From Eutrophocola sp963925675 (GTDB lineage: Bacteria; Pseudomonadota; Gammaproteobacteria; Pseudomonadales; Pseudohongiellaceae), in contig CAWUSW010000070.1 in assembly GCA_963925675.1 (NCBI GenBank), forward strand, positions 1-34,523: 34,523 bases of DNA. Direction: 5' to 3'. Shown one piece after another: positions 7,922 to 16,335 of the stretch. Under the pieces are notes generated by a model. It ran no database searches. It saw only the letters and a program-made list of their open reading frames with translations, and was not told the DNA's origin. Both the position numbers and the translations under genes were made by a program. The first letter of the stretch is position 1; each line of letters starts with the position of its first letter.

Positions 7922-10138
7922 GTGACAAAAGACATATTCATACAGGTTGCCATCCCCTCGCCATTACGCCGGACCTTCGATTACAGGCCTCCCGCTAATT
8001 GTCCTGTGGAAAGCTTAAAGCCCGGGGTTCGCGTCCAGGTTCCCTTCGGCAACAGACGCATGATTGGCATAATTACCGGCTGCAGCAATGAGAGTGATTT
8101 TCCGGCCGGCAAAATTAAAGCTGCTGATAAATTGATTGATCAACTCCCGGTAATTGATGGCCACCTTATGTCCTTATACCTTTGGGCGGCAGACTATTAC
8201 CAGTTTCCTGTCGGGCAAGCATTGCAAACCTCCCTGCCGGCCCAGATAAGAAAGGGGAAACCCGCAGAAGAAAAACAAATGCCGAGTTGGCAAGCAAGCG
8301 CTGCCGGTGAAAACCTGAATCAATCCACCTTGAAAAATGCCCCCAGACAGTTGCAGGTCCTGTCACTTATTATTGCCCGGAAAAAAATAACTGCCGCCGC
8401 GCTAAAGGAAAGCATCAGTGGTGAAGTTGTAGCCTGCCTGAAAACTCTGGCAGACAAGGGCCTCATTGAAGAAATCTCAACGCCTGTTAGCAGTAAAAAT
8501 AATACCGGTGAAATTTACGGTGACGATGCCCCCCTGCAGTTAAATAAACAACAGCAGTCTGCTCTTACCGCCATCAGAAAGGACATTGAGCATTACAGCG
8601 TTTCTTTACTTGAAGGCGTTACCGGCAGCGGCAAGACTGAAATCTATCTGCAGGCAATCGCTGATGTACTTGAAAAAGGACTACAGGCTCTTGTGCTGGT
8701 CCCGGAAATCAGCCTGACTCCACAGACATTGCGGCGCTTTGAGTCAAGGTTTAATCGGGAAATTGCTGTTTTCCACTCTGGCCTCACCGGCACCCAGCGC
8801 TTGTCAGCCTGGTTGCGGGCCGGTAACGGAAAAGCGGATATTATTATCGGCACCCGTTCGGCAATTTTTACCCCGTTGGCCAGACCTGGCCTGATCATTG
8901 TTGATGAAGAACATGACGCATCCTATAAACAACAGGATGGCTTTCGCTATTCCGGCAGAGACCTGGCTATCTACCGGGCCAGGCAGCTGGATATCCCGGT
9001 TATTTTGGGCACAGCTACACCCAGCCTGGAAAGTTTGAATAATGCCCTGGCCGGACGCTTTCAATATCTGCAGCTCACTGAGCGTGCCGGGGACGCAAGC
9101 CATCCGGAATACCGTTTGTTGGATCTGAAAGGGCAGGAATTAACAGATGGATTTTCAAACTCGCTGATTGACATGATTCGCTCCCACCTGGGTAGAAAAA
9201 ATCAGGTACTTATATTTTTAAATCGTCGCGGCTTCGCCCCCATTTTGCTATGCCGGGACTGTGGCTGGATTGCTACCTGTCCCCGCTGTGACAGCAGTTA
9301 TACCTTACACCGGAATCCTCCCCGGCTCAGCTGTCACCATTGTGAATCCCAGAAAGCGCTCGCACAAAAATGTGAGGAATGTAGTAGCACCGATCTGGCA
9401 GCCATGGGGCTGGGTACAGAAAAAACCGAGCAAACGGTGAGAGAGCTTTTCCCCGAAATTCCTGTCCATCGCATAGACAGGGATTCGACCCGCAACAGGG
9501 AAACCTTGCACGACATTATTGAAAAAGTGGACAGTGGTGATCCCTGTATTTTGGTAGGCACACAGATGCTGTCGAAAGGACATCATTTTCCCAATGTCAC
9601 GCTGGTTGCAGTGCTGGATGCTGATGGCGGGCTATTCAGTGCAGACTTTCGCGGTCAGGAGCAAATGGGCCAATTACTGATCCAGGTTGCCGGCAGAGCG
9701 GGAAGAGGAGAAACACAGGGCGAAGTCGTCATCCAGACCTATAACAGTACTCACCCTACCTTGCAGGCATTGATCAGACATGGATACGGACCTTTCGCCA
9801 GGAAACTGCTTGAAGAAAGGCAGCTGGGCAGATTGCCTCCATTTAGCTATATGGCCTTAATTCGCGCAGAAGCAAGCTCCCAGCCCCTGCCCTTTAATTT
9901 TCTACAGGATGTGATCAATGCTGTGCAACACACTTTTCCGGATCTTTCTATAATAGGCCCAATGCCGTCACCGATGGAAAAACGGGCCGGCTTGTTTCGC
10001 ATGCAACTAATCATTGAAGCGGATAAACGATCCACCATTCAAAAGTACCTTTCCCTGCTAATCCCGCTAATGGAAAACCATCCCGAGAAGAGAAAAGTGC
10101 GCTGGTCAGTCGATGTCGATCCACTGGACTTTACTTAA
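7922..10138 (+). CDS. priA: Primosomal protein N', replication restart helicase
   Basis: The 738-aa superfamily 2 helicase binds stalled forks and reloads DnaB. The start is GTG at 7922: MTKDIFIQVAIPSPLRRTFDYRPP is the normal PriA N-terminal 3'-DNA-binding domain, and no in-frame ATG fits better. Walker A is GVTGSGKT at 232-239 and Walker B DEEH at 328-331. The zinc region has eight cysteines in pairs (C444/C447, C453/C456, C471/C474, C484/C487). LVGTQMLSKGHHFPNVTLV and GRAGRG give the later helicase motifs. Length is normal. In relatives argS follows; here there are 158 nt and then the SPOR protein. Confidence 0.97.
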   Translation: MTKDIFIQVAIPSPLRRTFDYRPPANCPVESLKPGVRVQVPFGNRRMIGIITGCSNESDFPAGKIKAADKLIDQLPVIDGHLMSLYLWAADYYQFPVGQALQTSLPAQIRKGKPAEEKQMPSWQASAAGENLNQSTLKNAPRQLQVLSLIIARKKITAAALKESISGEVVACLKTLADKGLIEEISTPVSSKNNTGEIYGDDAPLQLNKQQQSALTAIRKDIEHYSVSLLEGVTGSGKTEIYLQAIADVLEKGLQALVLVPEISLTPQTLRRFESRFNREIAVFHSGLTGTQRLSAWLRAGNGKADIIIGTRSAIFTPLARPGLIIVDEEHDASYKQQDGFRYSGRDLAIYRARQLDIPVILGTATPSLESLNNALAGRFQYLQLTERAGDASHPEYRLLDLKGQELTDGFSNSLIDMIRSHLGRKNQVLIFLNRRGFAPILLCRDCGWIATCPRCDSSYTLHRNPPRLSCHHCESQKALAQKCEECSSTDLAAMGLGTEKTEQTVRELFPEIPVHRIDRDSTRNRETLHDIIEKVDSGDPCILVGTQMLSKGHHFPNVTLVAVLDADGGLFSADFRGQEQMGQLLIQVAGRAGRGETQGEVVIQTYNSTHPTLQALIRHGYGPFARKLLEERQLGRLPPFSYMALIRAEASSQPLPFNFLQDVINAVQHTFPDLSIIGPMPSPMEKRAGLFRMQLIIEADKRSTIQKYLSLLIPLMENHPEKRKVRWSVDVDPLDFT

Positions 10139-10296
10139 ATTGCTTTGCAGGTAATTAACCAGGGCGCTTCTTCCTGAGACGCTTTTAAAGGATAATTCGA
10201 ACTCTCCTGGAAAGATCAGTACATAGAGCAATAAATACAGCAGCCAATAGAACAGTAAAGTGAGAATATCGTTCACAGCTATTCTATAGAGGATAT

Positions 10297-10884
10297 ATGG
10301 CACAAGATTTCGCAAAAAAGAAAAAAGCCAGCAGCACTACCGCCCCAAAGAAACCTGTGCGCTCTGCTACACGCAACTCCTCTGACAACAGTAACCACTG
10401 GAGCTGGTTTTTTTCAGGGCTTTTCGGTGGCGTATTACTTTGCATGGTTGGCTATTTTTCTCTGACACAGCTGAACAATGGCGCCTCCATTTCCGAAGTG
10501 GCAATTCCCGGCCTGGGCAACGAAAACGAAGCAAGCGACTCCGCCACACAACTTGAGTTTTATGACTATCTGCCCCAGGCTGAAGTAGAGGTGAATGTTG
10601 TCCCCGTAGAACTTGCATCAAGCGCATTGGAAGATGAAAACAATCAAATAACCTATCTGTTACAGGCTGGCTCTTTTCTCGATCCTAATGATGCGGAGTC
10701 ACTGCGAGCCCGTCTAATCCTGTTGAATCTCGACACCCGTATTCAGCCAGCTCCACTATCAGGCAGAACCTGGTATCGAGTTCAGGCCGGCCCCTTTGCT
10801 GGCCGTAATGCCGTAGAAAGCGCCGAGAACACATTGATTGAAAATAATATCGATCCCATCCGTATGCGCATACCAAGTCCCTGA
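10297..10884 (+). CDS. SPOR-domain cell division protein, FtsN-like
   Basis: The 195-aa protein has a basic cytoplasmic tail rich in Lys, Ser and Thr (residues 1-35), one membrane helix (WFFSGLFGGVLLCMVGYFSL, about 38-57), an acidic low-complexity periplasmic linker, and a C-terminal SPOR domain (about 117-192: YLLQAGSF, LNLDTRIQ, WYRVQAGPFAGRNAVES). SPOR domains bind denuded septal glycan. Membrane topology plus the place between priA and hslVU match the FtsN-like gene of pseudomonads. The GAGG ribosome binding site sits just before the ATG. True FtsN function (an essential activator of septal synthesis) is inferred from context; a DedD-like role is possible. Confidence 0.85.
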   Translation: MAQDFAKKKKASSTTAPKKPVRSATRNSSDNSNHWSWFFSGLFGGVLLCMVGYFSLTQLNNGASISEVAIPGLGNENEASDSATQLEFYDYLPQAEVEVNVVPVELASSALEDENNQITYLLQAGSFLDPNDAESLRARLILLNLDTRIQPAPLSGRTWYRVQAGPFAGRNAVESAENTLIENNIDPIRMRIPSP

Positions 10885-10912
10885 TTTTTCAGTCAGCACA
10901 GGTGTTTCCCCG

Positions 10913-10940
10913 CTTGATTTTCCGGCATTTGCCCCAATAT
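10913..10940 (+). promoter_or_regulatory. Sigma-32 (heat-shock) type promoter for hslVU
   Basis: CTTGATT (10913-10919) and CCCCAATAT (10932-10940) are separated by 12 nt. The E. coli sigma-32 consensus is roughly CTTGAAA, 11-16 nt, CCCCATnT. The site ends 53 nt before the hslV start, and hslVU is a classical heat-shock operon. Confidence 0.72.
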
Positions 10941-10993
10941 GGTTTTAATCAGCCATAGATAGTATTTACTTAGCAACTTATTCAGGAGCCAGC

Positions 10994-11533
10994 ATGGATC
11001 AATATAGAGGAACTACTATCTTGTCAGTACGCAGGAATGGTCAGGTAGTCGTTGGCGGCGATGGCCAGGTAAGCCAGGGCAATACCGTGATGAAAGGCAA
11101 TGCGCGAAAAGTCAGACGCCTCTACAACGATAAGGTGATTGCAGGCTTTGCAGGTGGTACCGCAGATGCCTTCACCCTATTTGAGCGCTTTGAAGAACAA
11201 CTCGAAAAACACTCTGGCAAACTAACCCGGGCAGCAGTGGAACTTGCCAAGCTTTGGCGTACCGAACGTGCACTGCGCAGGCTGGAGGCACTACTGGTGG
11301 TCGCCGACCAGGATACCTCCCTGATCATTACTGGCAATGGCGATGTGATTGAACCTGAAGACAGCCTGATGGCAATCGGTTCAGGCGGCAGCTTTGCGCA
11401 ATCAGCCGCACGCGCTCTTCTGGATAATACAGAACTTGATGCCAGGGATGTTGTTGAAAAAAGTCTCAACATTGCCGCTGATATTTGCGTATACACAAAC
11501 CATAATTTAACCATAGAAGTACTGGATAACTGA
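10994..11533 (+). CDS. hslV: ATP-dependent protease subunit HslV
   Basis: The 179-aa N-terminal-nucleophile peptidase forms the double hexameric core of the HslVU (ClpQY) protease. The mature catalytic threonine is in GTTILSVRRNG, after a short propeptide MDQYRG, so Thr7 becomes the N-terminus after processing. E. coli HslV has only Met before the Thr; the longer MxQYxG leader occurs in other bacteria. GGDGQVSQGNTVMKGNARKVR and GFAGGTADAFTLFERFE are family signatures. A CAGGAG ribosome binding site precedes the ATG, and hslU starts 6 nt after the stop. A sigma-32-like promoter lies upstream. Confidence 0.97.
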   Translation: MDQYRGTTILSVRRNGQVVVGGDGQVSQGNTVMKGNARKVRRLYNDKVIAGFAGGTADAFTLFERFEEQLEKHSGKLTRAAVELAKLWRTERALRRLEALLVVADQDTSLIITGNGDVIEPEDSLMAIGSGGSFAQSAARALLDNTELDARDVVEKSLNIAADICVYTNHNLTIEVLDN

Positions 11534-11539
11534 TTTTTT

Positions 11540-12859
11540 ATGACAGATTTTACCCCTAAAGAAATTGCCACCGAACTTGATAAACATATTATTGGGCAGC
11601 ATGACGCGAAACGGGCAGTCGCTATAGCCCTGCGTAATCGCTGGCGCCGCATGCAGCTTCCTGAAGCCATGCGCCAGGAAATAACACCTAAAAATATTCT
11701 TATGATCGGACCCACAGGTGTGGGTAAAACTGAAATTGCACGCCGCCTGGCAAAACTGGCGGGCTCCCCATTTATCAAAATTGAAGCGACCAAGTTTACT
11801 GAAGTGGGTTATGTCGGCAGGGATGTGGAATCAATAATCAGGGATCTGGTCGATGCCGCGGTAAAGATGTTGCGCGAAGAGCAATTACAAAAAGTGTCCA
11901 GTCAGGCCGCCAATGCAGCTGAAGATCAGGTGCTGGATATTCTCTTGCCAGGCTCCTCTGATGACTCTGAAGAATCTTCAGGTTCACGCCAGGTATTTCG
12001 TAAAAAACTGCGCGAAGGAGATCTTGATGACAAGGAAATTGAAATCAAGGTAGCGGACAAGGTGGGCGTTGAAATTATGGCCCCCCCGGGCATGGAAGAT
12101 ATGTCCAGCCAACTAAGCAGCATGTTTTCAAATATGGGCGCTGGCCGCAGTAAGCCAAGACGCGTCAGTGTTAAATCTGCCTTGAAAATTCTGCAGGACG
12201 AGGAAGCTCAAAAACTGGTCAATGAAGATGAACTCAAAACCCGCGCCATTGAAATCACCGAACAGACTGCCATTGTTTTTATCGATGAAATTGACAAGGT
12301 TGCCACAAAAAATGAAGTACATGGCGGCGGCGTTTCCAGAGAGGGTGTGCAACGGGATTTACTGCCACTGATTGAAGGCTCAACCGTTTCCACTAAATAC
12401 GGCTCTGTTAAAACAGACCACATTCTCTTTATTGCTTCAGGAGCCTTCCATCTTTCAAAACCATCGGATCTGATTCCTGAGCTACAAGGTCGCCTGCCTA
12501 TTCGAGTCGAACTTGATGCCCTGAGTGCCGAAGATTTTGCACGAATTCTTACCGAACCTGATGCATCCTTGAGCAAACAATATGTTGCCCTGATGCAAAC
12601 TGAAGGGCTTGAGCTTAAGTTCACCGACGGCGGTATCAAGCGTATATCTGAAATCGCCTGGCAAGTTAATGAACGCACTGAAAATATCGGTGCCCGGCGT
12701 TTGCACACGGTACTGGAAAGACTCCTTGAAGAAACATCTTTCAGCGCCAGGGAATTGGTCAGCGCGGGAAAAGGCTCTGTGCTTGTGGATGAAAAATTTG
12801 TCGATGCAAATCTGGGCGATCTTGCAGCGGATGATGATTTGAGTCGATTTATTCTTTAG
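11540..12859 (+). CDS. hslU: ATPase subunit HslU of the HslVU protease
   Basis: The 439-aa AAA+ unfoldase feeds substrates into HslV. Walker A GPTGVGKT is at 57-64, Walker B DEIDK at 249-253, and the pore motif GYVG lies in TEVGYVGRDVES. The I-domain insertion between them is acidic and variable (LPGSSDDSEESSGSRQ). The arginine and sensor segments are in ELQGRLPIRVEL and NIGARRLHTVLERLLEE. The C-terminal tail DLSRFIL is the peptide that docks into HslV and opens its active sites, so the pair should be functional. Length matches E. coli (443). Confidence 0.98.
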   Translation: MTDFTPKEIATELDKHIIGQHDAKRAVAIALRNRWRRMQLPEAMRQEITPKNILMIGPTGVGKTEIARRLAKLAGSPFIKIEATKFTEVGYVGRDVESIIRDLVDAAVKMLREEQLQKVSSQAANAAEDQVLDILLPGSSDDSEESSGSRQVFRKKLREGDLDDKEIEIKVADKVGVEIMAPPGMEDMSSQLSSMFSNMGAGRSKPRRVSVKSALKILQDEEAQKLVNEDELKTRAIEITEQTAIVFIDEIDKVATKNEVHGGGVSREGVQRDLLPLIEGSTVSTKYGSVKTDHILFIASGAFHLSKPSDLIPELQGRLPIRVELDALSAEDFARILTEPDASLSKQYVALMQTEGLELKFTDGGIKRISEIAWQVNERTENIGARRLHTVLERLLEETSFSARELVSAGKGSVLVDEKFVDANLGDLAADDDLSRFIL

Positions 12860-12904
12860 TGCCTTTTATTTTTCCCAATAATTTTTTAGACGAGCGATAA
12901 CAAG

Positions 12905-13300
12905 ATGCAGCCTGATGATATTAAACTGCACCGTAAATCAGCCATACTGGAACTTAAGTATGATGATGGCGGCATTTATTCTTTACCTGCTGAATTCCTG
13001 CGTGTGAACTCACCCTCAGCAGAAGTAAGAGGTCATGGCCAGGGCCAGGAAGTACTGCAGACCGGGAAAAAGCGCGTCAAAATAGCTAACATTGACGCCA
13101 TTGGAAACTATGCCATACGCCTGCATTTCGATGACGATCACAATACCGGAATCTACAGCTGGGAATACCTGAGGGAGTTGTGCCTGAATCAGGCTGCCTT
13201 ATGGGACAGCTATCTTATGAAATTAGAAAAAGCCGGTGCGCGCAGGGAAAACCTGCCAGATGACGTACAGATCGTTAATATCATGCCAATTAATGATTAG
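12905..13300 (+). CDS. DUF971 protein (gamma-butyrobetaine hydroxylase-like N-terminal domain)
   Basis: The 131-aa protein consists almost entirely of a DUF971/GBBH-like N-terminal domain: IKLHRKSAILELKYDDGG, then LPAEFLRVNSPSAEV and IGNYAIRLHFDDDHNTGIYSWEYLREL. In its usual fusion this domain precedes an oxygenase that hydroxylates gamma-butyrobetaine. The free-standing bacterial form has no catalytic domain, and I know of no settled role. The place right after hslVU (45 nt) and before ubiE is the conserved gene order in pseudomonads. The C-terminal 25 residues are a helical extension. Confidence 0.85.
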   Translation: MQPDDIKLHRKSAILELKYDDGGIYSLPAEFLRVNSPSAEVRGHGQGQEVLQTGKKRVKIANIDAIGNYAIRLHFDDDHNTGIYSWEYLRELCLNQAALWDSYLMKLEKAGARRENLPDDVQIVNIMPIND

Positions 13301-13447
13301 AGCGAATCTTGTGCGCTTCTTATCTCCCCATCTACTTTTCCCAGAACACCTTTTCTCCGAATCTGTCGATACATCATCCCCATACGTTTCTAAACGGCAT
13401 TGCAGTACAATAACCTTTTTAGAAGCCTATGAAATTTTCAGCAAAAC

Positions 13448-14206
13448 ATGAATAACGATAGTCAGGGTAAAACCACACATTTTGGATATCAGCAGGTTGC
13501 CTTAGAAGATAAGGCCGACCTGGTAGGTCAGGTCTTTCATTCTGTGGCCAGCAAGTATGACTTGATGAATGATGTGATGTCCCTTGGTACACACAGAATC
13601 ATCAAGCGCTATACCGTTGAATTAAGCGCCCTCAGACCAGGCATGAGCGTTCTTGATCTCGCTGGAGGCACCGGCGATTTCAGTTTGCTTTTTTCTCCTC
13701 TGGTTGGAAAGCAGGGTCAGGTGATTCTCGCTGATATCAATGAATCAATGCTCCGGGTGGGGCGTGACAGAATTATTGATAAAGGCAAAAGTGGCAATAT
13801 CAGTTATTCCCTGGCCAATGCAGAGAAGCTTCCTTTCAAGGAAAATACTTTTGACTGTATTTGCATTGCTTATGGCTTGAGAAATGTGACTGACAAGCAA
13901 GCTGCGCTGGCTTCGATGTTTGCCATGACCAAGCCTGGTGGCAGAGTGCTGGTGCTGGAGTTTTCCAAACCGGTTAATCCCCTGATTGGCAAAGCTTATG
14001 ATCTATATTCAACTTTATGGCCCAAAGCTGGCCAGCTGATTACAGGTGACGGTGATAGCTATAAATATCTGGTTGAATCCATCCGCATGCACCCTGACCA
14101 GGAAACTCTGAAGCAGATGATGCTTGATGCTGGCTTTGAAAACTGTGAATACCATAATGTGATGGGCGGCATCTGCGCCATTCATGTCGGCCATAAAGCC
14201 CTTTAG
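13448..14206 (+). CDS. ubiE: Ubiquinone/menaquinone biosynthesis C-methyltransferase UbiE
   Basis: The 252-aa class I SAM-dependent methyltransferase C-methylates 2-methoxy-6-polyprenyl-1,4-benzoquinol (and demethylmenaquinol where present). Its signatures are VFHSVASKYDLMNDVMSLG (family motif 1), the SAM-binding VLDLAGGTGDF at 68-78, DINESMLRVGR, and AYGLRNVTDKQAAL with VLEFSKP. Length matches E. coli (251). It forms an operon with ubiJ, 30 nt downstream. The 147 nt upstream of the ATG hold no gene and probably its promoter. Confidence 0.97.
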   Translation: MNNDSQGKTTHFGYQQVALEDKADLVGQVFHSVASKYDLMNDVMSLGTHRIIKRYTVELSALRPGMSVLDLAGGTGDFSLLFSPLVGKQGQVILADINESMLRVGRDRIIDKGKSGNISYSLANAEKLPFKENTFDCICIAYGLRNVTDKQAALASMFAMTKPGGRVLVLEFSKPVNPLIGKAYDLYSTLWPKAGQLITGDGDSYKYLVESIRMHPDQETLKQMMLDAGFENCEYHNVMGGICAIHVGHKAL

Positions 14207-14236
14207 AATTACTCAATGCCTGAATAGGCAAATACT

Positions 14237-14857
14237 ATGCTTGCAAGCCTTTTTCACTCTGCCATTTTATCCAGCATGGAAACCTGCCTGAATCAGGTTT
14301 TGTCTATGGACACGCTTGCCCGAAAGAAACTTGAAGCCCTTTCTGGCAAAATATTGAGAGTGCATTGTGACTTACCAAATCTTGTGATTAATATCATGGT
14401 GTGTGATGACAGACTCGTCCTCTCCAGTAGCGAAGAGTTTAAAGCTGACACCATAATTCACGGCACTGCGACTGCCTTGGCAAAATTATTGGTCAAAAAG
14501 AAAAGCGCCGATTTACGCAAAGACGGTATCGTCATTACCGGCAATGTGGGCCTGCTTACCTCACTTCAGGAAATTCTGCAAAATATCGATCTCGACTGGG
14601 AATACCAGATCAGTAAATTAATTGGTGATCTACCAACCCAGGCATTGAGTGACAGTTTTTCTGCAGCAGGAAAATTTACCAGACAATCCCGGGATAATTT
14701 AAAAAAAGATATTGACGACTATCTGCATGAGGAAAAGAAAATATTTCCATCCGCGGTTGAACTCAAAAGCTTTTACCAGAGCGTTGATAAGCTGAGATTA
14801 AGAGTCGATCGTCTGGAGGCCAGGACGACAAGAATCAGCTCTCTTTCCGCAACCTGA
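14237..14857 (+). CDS. ubiJ: Ubiquinone biosynthesis accessory factor UbiJ (SCP2 domain)
   Basis: The 206-aa protein has an SCP2 lipid-binding domain in its first half (about residues 15-110: CLNQVLSMDTLARKKLEALSG, LRVHCDLPNLVINIMVCDD, GTATALAKLLV). A second half is predicted as helix/coiled coil (DDYLHEEKKIFPSAVELKSF, VDKLRLRVDRLEARTTR). UbiJ binds hydrophobic ubiquinone intermediates and helps assemble the soluble Ubi complex. Assignment rests on the domain and on its place directly after ubiE. The next gene of the usual trio, ubiB, is separated here by an opposite-strand hydrolase gene. Confidence 0.92.
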   Translation: MLASLFHSAILSSMETCLNQVLSMDTLARKKLEALSGKILRVHCDLPNLVINIMVCDDRLVLSSSEEFKADTIIHGTATALAKLLVKKKSADLRKDGIVITGNVGLLTSLQEILQNIDLDWEYQISKLIGDLPTQALSDSFSAAGKFTRQSRDNLKKDIDDYLHEEKKIFPSAVELKSFYQSVDKLRLRVDRLEARTTRISSLSAT

Positions 14858-14874
14858 TTTTCAATCTCATACGC

Positions 14875-16098
14875 TTATTGTGCCAGGTTCTCGTAGATTC
14901 TTTGCTCAAAGCCCTGCAGCACTTCAACAGCCACCTGATCATAAAAAGGCAGATATTGCATCATCAAGACAGCACCGATGTTATTTTCCGCATCAATCCA
15001 GAACTCAGTATTAAAAATTCCTGCCCAGGCCAGAGAGCCTGGTGCCCTGGAGTTTCCTGACGGCTGCATGGTGACCTGAAAACCCAGTCCATAGCGGTCA
15101 ACACCTGCACCTAGTGGAAAAGGTTCGCTAAGCCCGGGATTGGCAGCAGGCATCAAACGCACCGCCACATCACCGGTATGATTTCGGCCCATATCAGCAA
15201 TAGTTTCTGCTGACACAATTCTTGCCCCATTTTCTGTGACCCCCTCATTGAGGAACAGACGAATAAAACGCGCATAATCCTGTGCAGTAGAAGACAGCCC
15301 AGCGTCTCCATTATGAGCCGAAGAGATCATCCCGGCTGGATTAGGCGTTTCAATCAGACTTGACCCATTCCAGGCATGTGTCGTCACAGCACGCGCGCTA
15401 TTGCTTAACGGAATATCATAATAAGTCTCGTTCATCCCCAGTGGCTGAAGAATTCTTTCCTGCATAAATTTAAAAAGTTCCTTCCCGGAAACTGTTTCCA
15501 CCAGATGTCCCAGCACCCGCGTGCTTTCACCGTAAGTCCATTCTTCCCCCGGCTCATGCAACAGCGGAAGTGTCGTGGCACTGGCAGCAAAATCACTGCC
15601 GAGGGCCTTGGTTAAAACAGGACTATCGAAGGAATATCCCAGACCCGAGGTATGAGTTAGCAAGTGACGAATGGTGATCAGTTTTTCTGCCGGCCTTGAG
15701 GAGTACTCTCCCGTCTCCAGATCGAACCGGGTAAACACTTCCCTGTTTGCCAGCATCGGCAGATATTTTTCAATAGGGTCATCCAGCGCAATTTTCCCTT
15801 CTTCCAACAGCATCATTACTGCAAGCGAAGTTATTGGCTTGGTCATCGAAGCTATGCGGAAAAAGGCATCCTTAGTCATTGCTTTGCTATTACCGGTATC
15901 CATAAGACCAAAGGCGCTGTGATAAACCACACCATCCCCATTGGTCACCAGCGCCACGACTCCTGGAATTCTGGAATTTTCTATGGACTGTGCCAAATAA
16001 CGATCAAGTTCATATCTCCCTTCAAGGGAAAGTGTCTGCGCCTGTAGCACAGGACTGACCAGCAAGATAAAAATTAAAAGCCCTCTAAATATAATCAT
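14875..16098 (-). CDS. Secreted serine hydrolase of the beta-lactamase / class C (PBP4*) fold
   Basis: The 407-aa protein has a signal peptide (MIIFRGLLIFILLVSPVLQAQ) and a beta-lactamase-related domain. The SxxK nucleophile is S84-M-T-K87 in IASMTKPITSLAVMMLLEEGK, and the second catalytic tyrosine is Y189 in EEWTYGEST. The family segments VTNGDGVVYHSAFG, ITIRHLLTHTSGL and GLSSTAQDYARFI are present, with a late glycine-rich GVDRYGLGFQV. Such proteins include esterases, D-aminopeptidases and carboxypeptidases. True AmpC activity is not implied, because the order and spacing of the motifs are those of the broad esterase-like group. The ribosome binding site is AAGGAACAGGAA before the ATG. It sits on the minus strand between ubiJ and ubiB, 17 nt from ubiJ's stop, and so splits a normally continuous ubiEJB cluster. 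Confidence 0.88.
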   Translation of the reverse strand: MIIFRGLLIFILLVSPVLQAQTLSLEGRYELDRYLAQSIENSRIPGVVALVTNGDGVVYHSAFGLMDTGNSKAMTKDAFFRIASMTKPITSLAVMMLLEEGKIALDDPIEKYLPMLANREVFTRFDLETGEYSSRPAEKLITIRHLLTHTSGLGYSFDSPVLTKALGSDFAASATTLPLLHEPGEEWTYGESTRVLGHLVETVSGKELFKFMQERILQPLGMNETYYDIPLSNSARAVTTHAWNGSSLIETPNPAGMISSAHNGDAGLSSTAQDYARFIRLFLNEGVTENGARIVSAETIADMGRNHTGDVAVRLMPAANPGLSEPFPLGAGVDRYGLGFQVTMQPSGNSRAPGSLAWAGIFNTEFWIDAENNIGAVLMMQYLPFYDQVAVEVLQGFEQRIYENLAQ

Positions 16099-16335
16099 TT
16101 CCTGTTCCTTATCCTCTGCCCGCTTACTTTAGCTATGTTCTGCCACGCTGTTGATGCATTAACAGTTTTCTTAGTATGTTTATTGGACATAACAGCCTTT
16201 TGTTTTATTGAGCATAACAAGCATTTTACACACCCCCTGGATGCACACCAACCTAAGCAAGTCTGTTGATTTTACTGAGATTCTGAATAGTGATATTGTG
16301 GCCGCCCTTATTAAAAGCGGATCCATATTAGCGTT
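16099..16335. other. Divergent intergenic region, hydrolase gene / ubiB
   Basis: This 237-nt gene-free stretch must hold promoters for both divergent genes. A near-palindrome, CTGTTGATG/CATTAACAG (16148-16165, one mismatch), is the only clear dyad. I could not fix a -35/-10 pair for either direction. Confidence 0.4.

Noticed and set aside
10106..10315. Minus-strand 69-codon frame with a strongly hydrophobic stretch between priA and the FtsN-like gene
   Set aside because: It starts inside the FtsN-like gene, ends inside priA, has no ribosome binding site and matches no family I know. Hydrophobicity from AT-rich antisense DNA is common.
11122..11793. 223-codon minus-strand frame across hslV and hslU
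   Set aside because: It is antisense to two clear, conserved genes, and its Ser/Arg/Ala-rich composition is that of a shadow frame.
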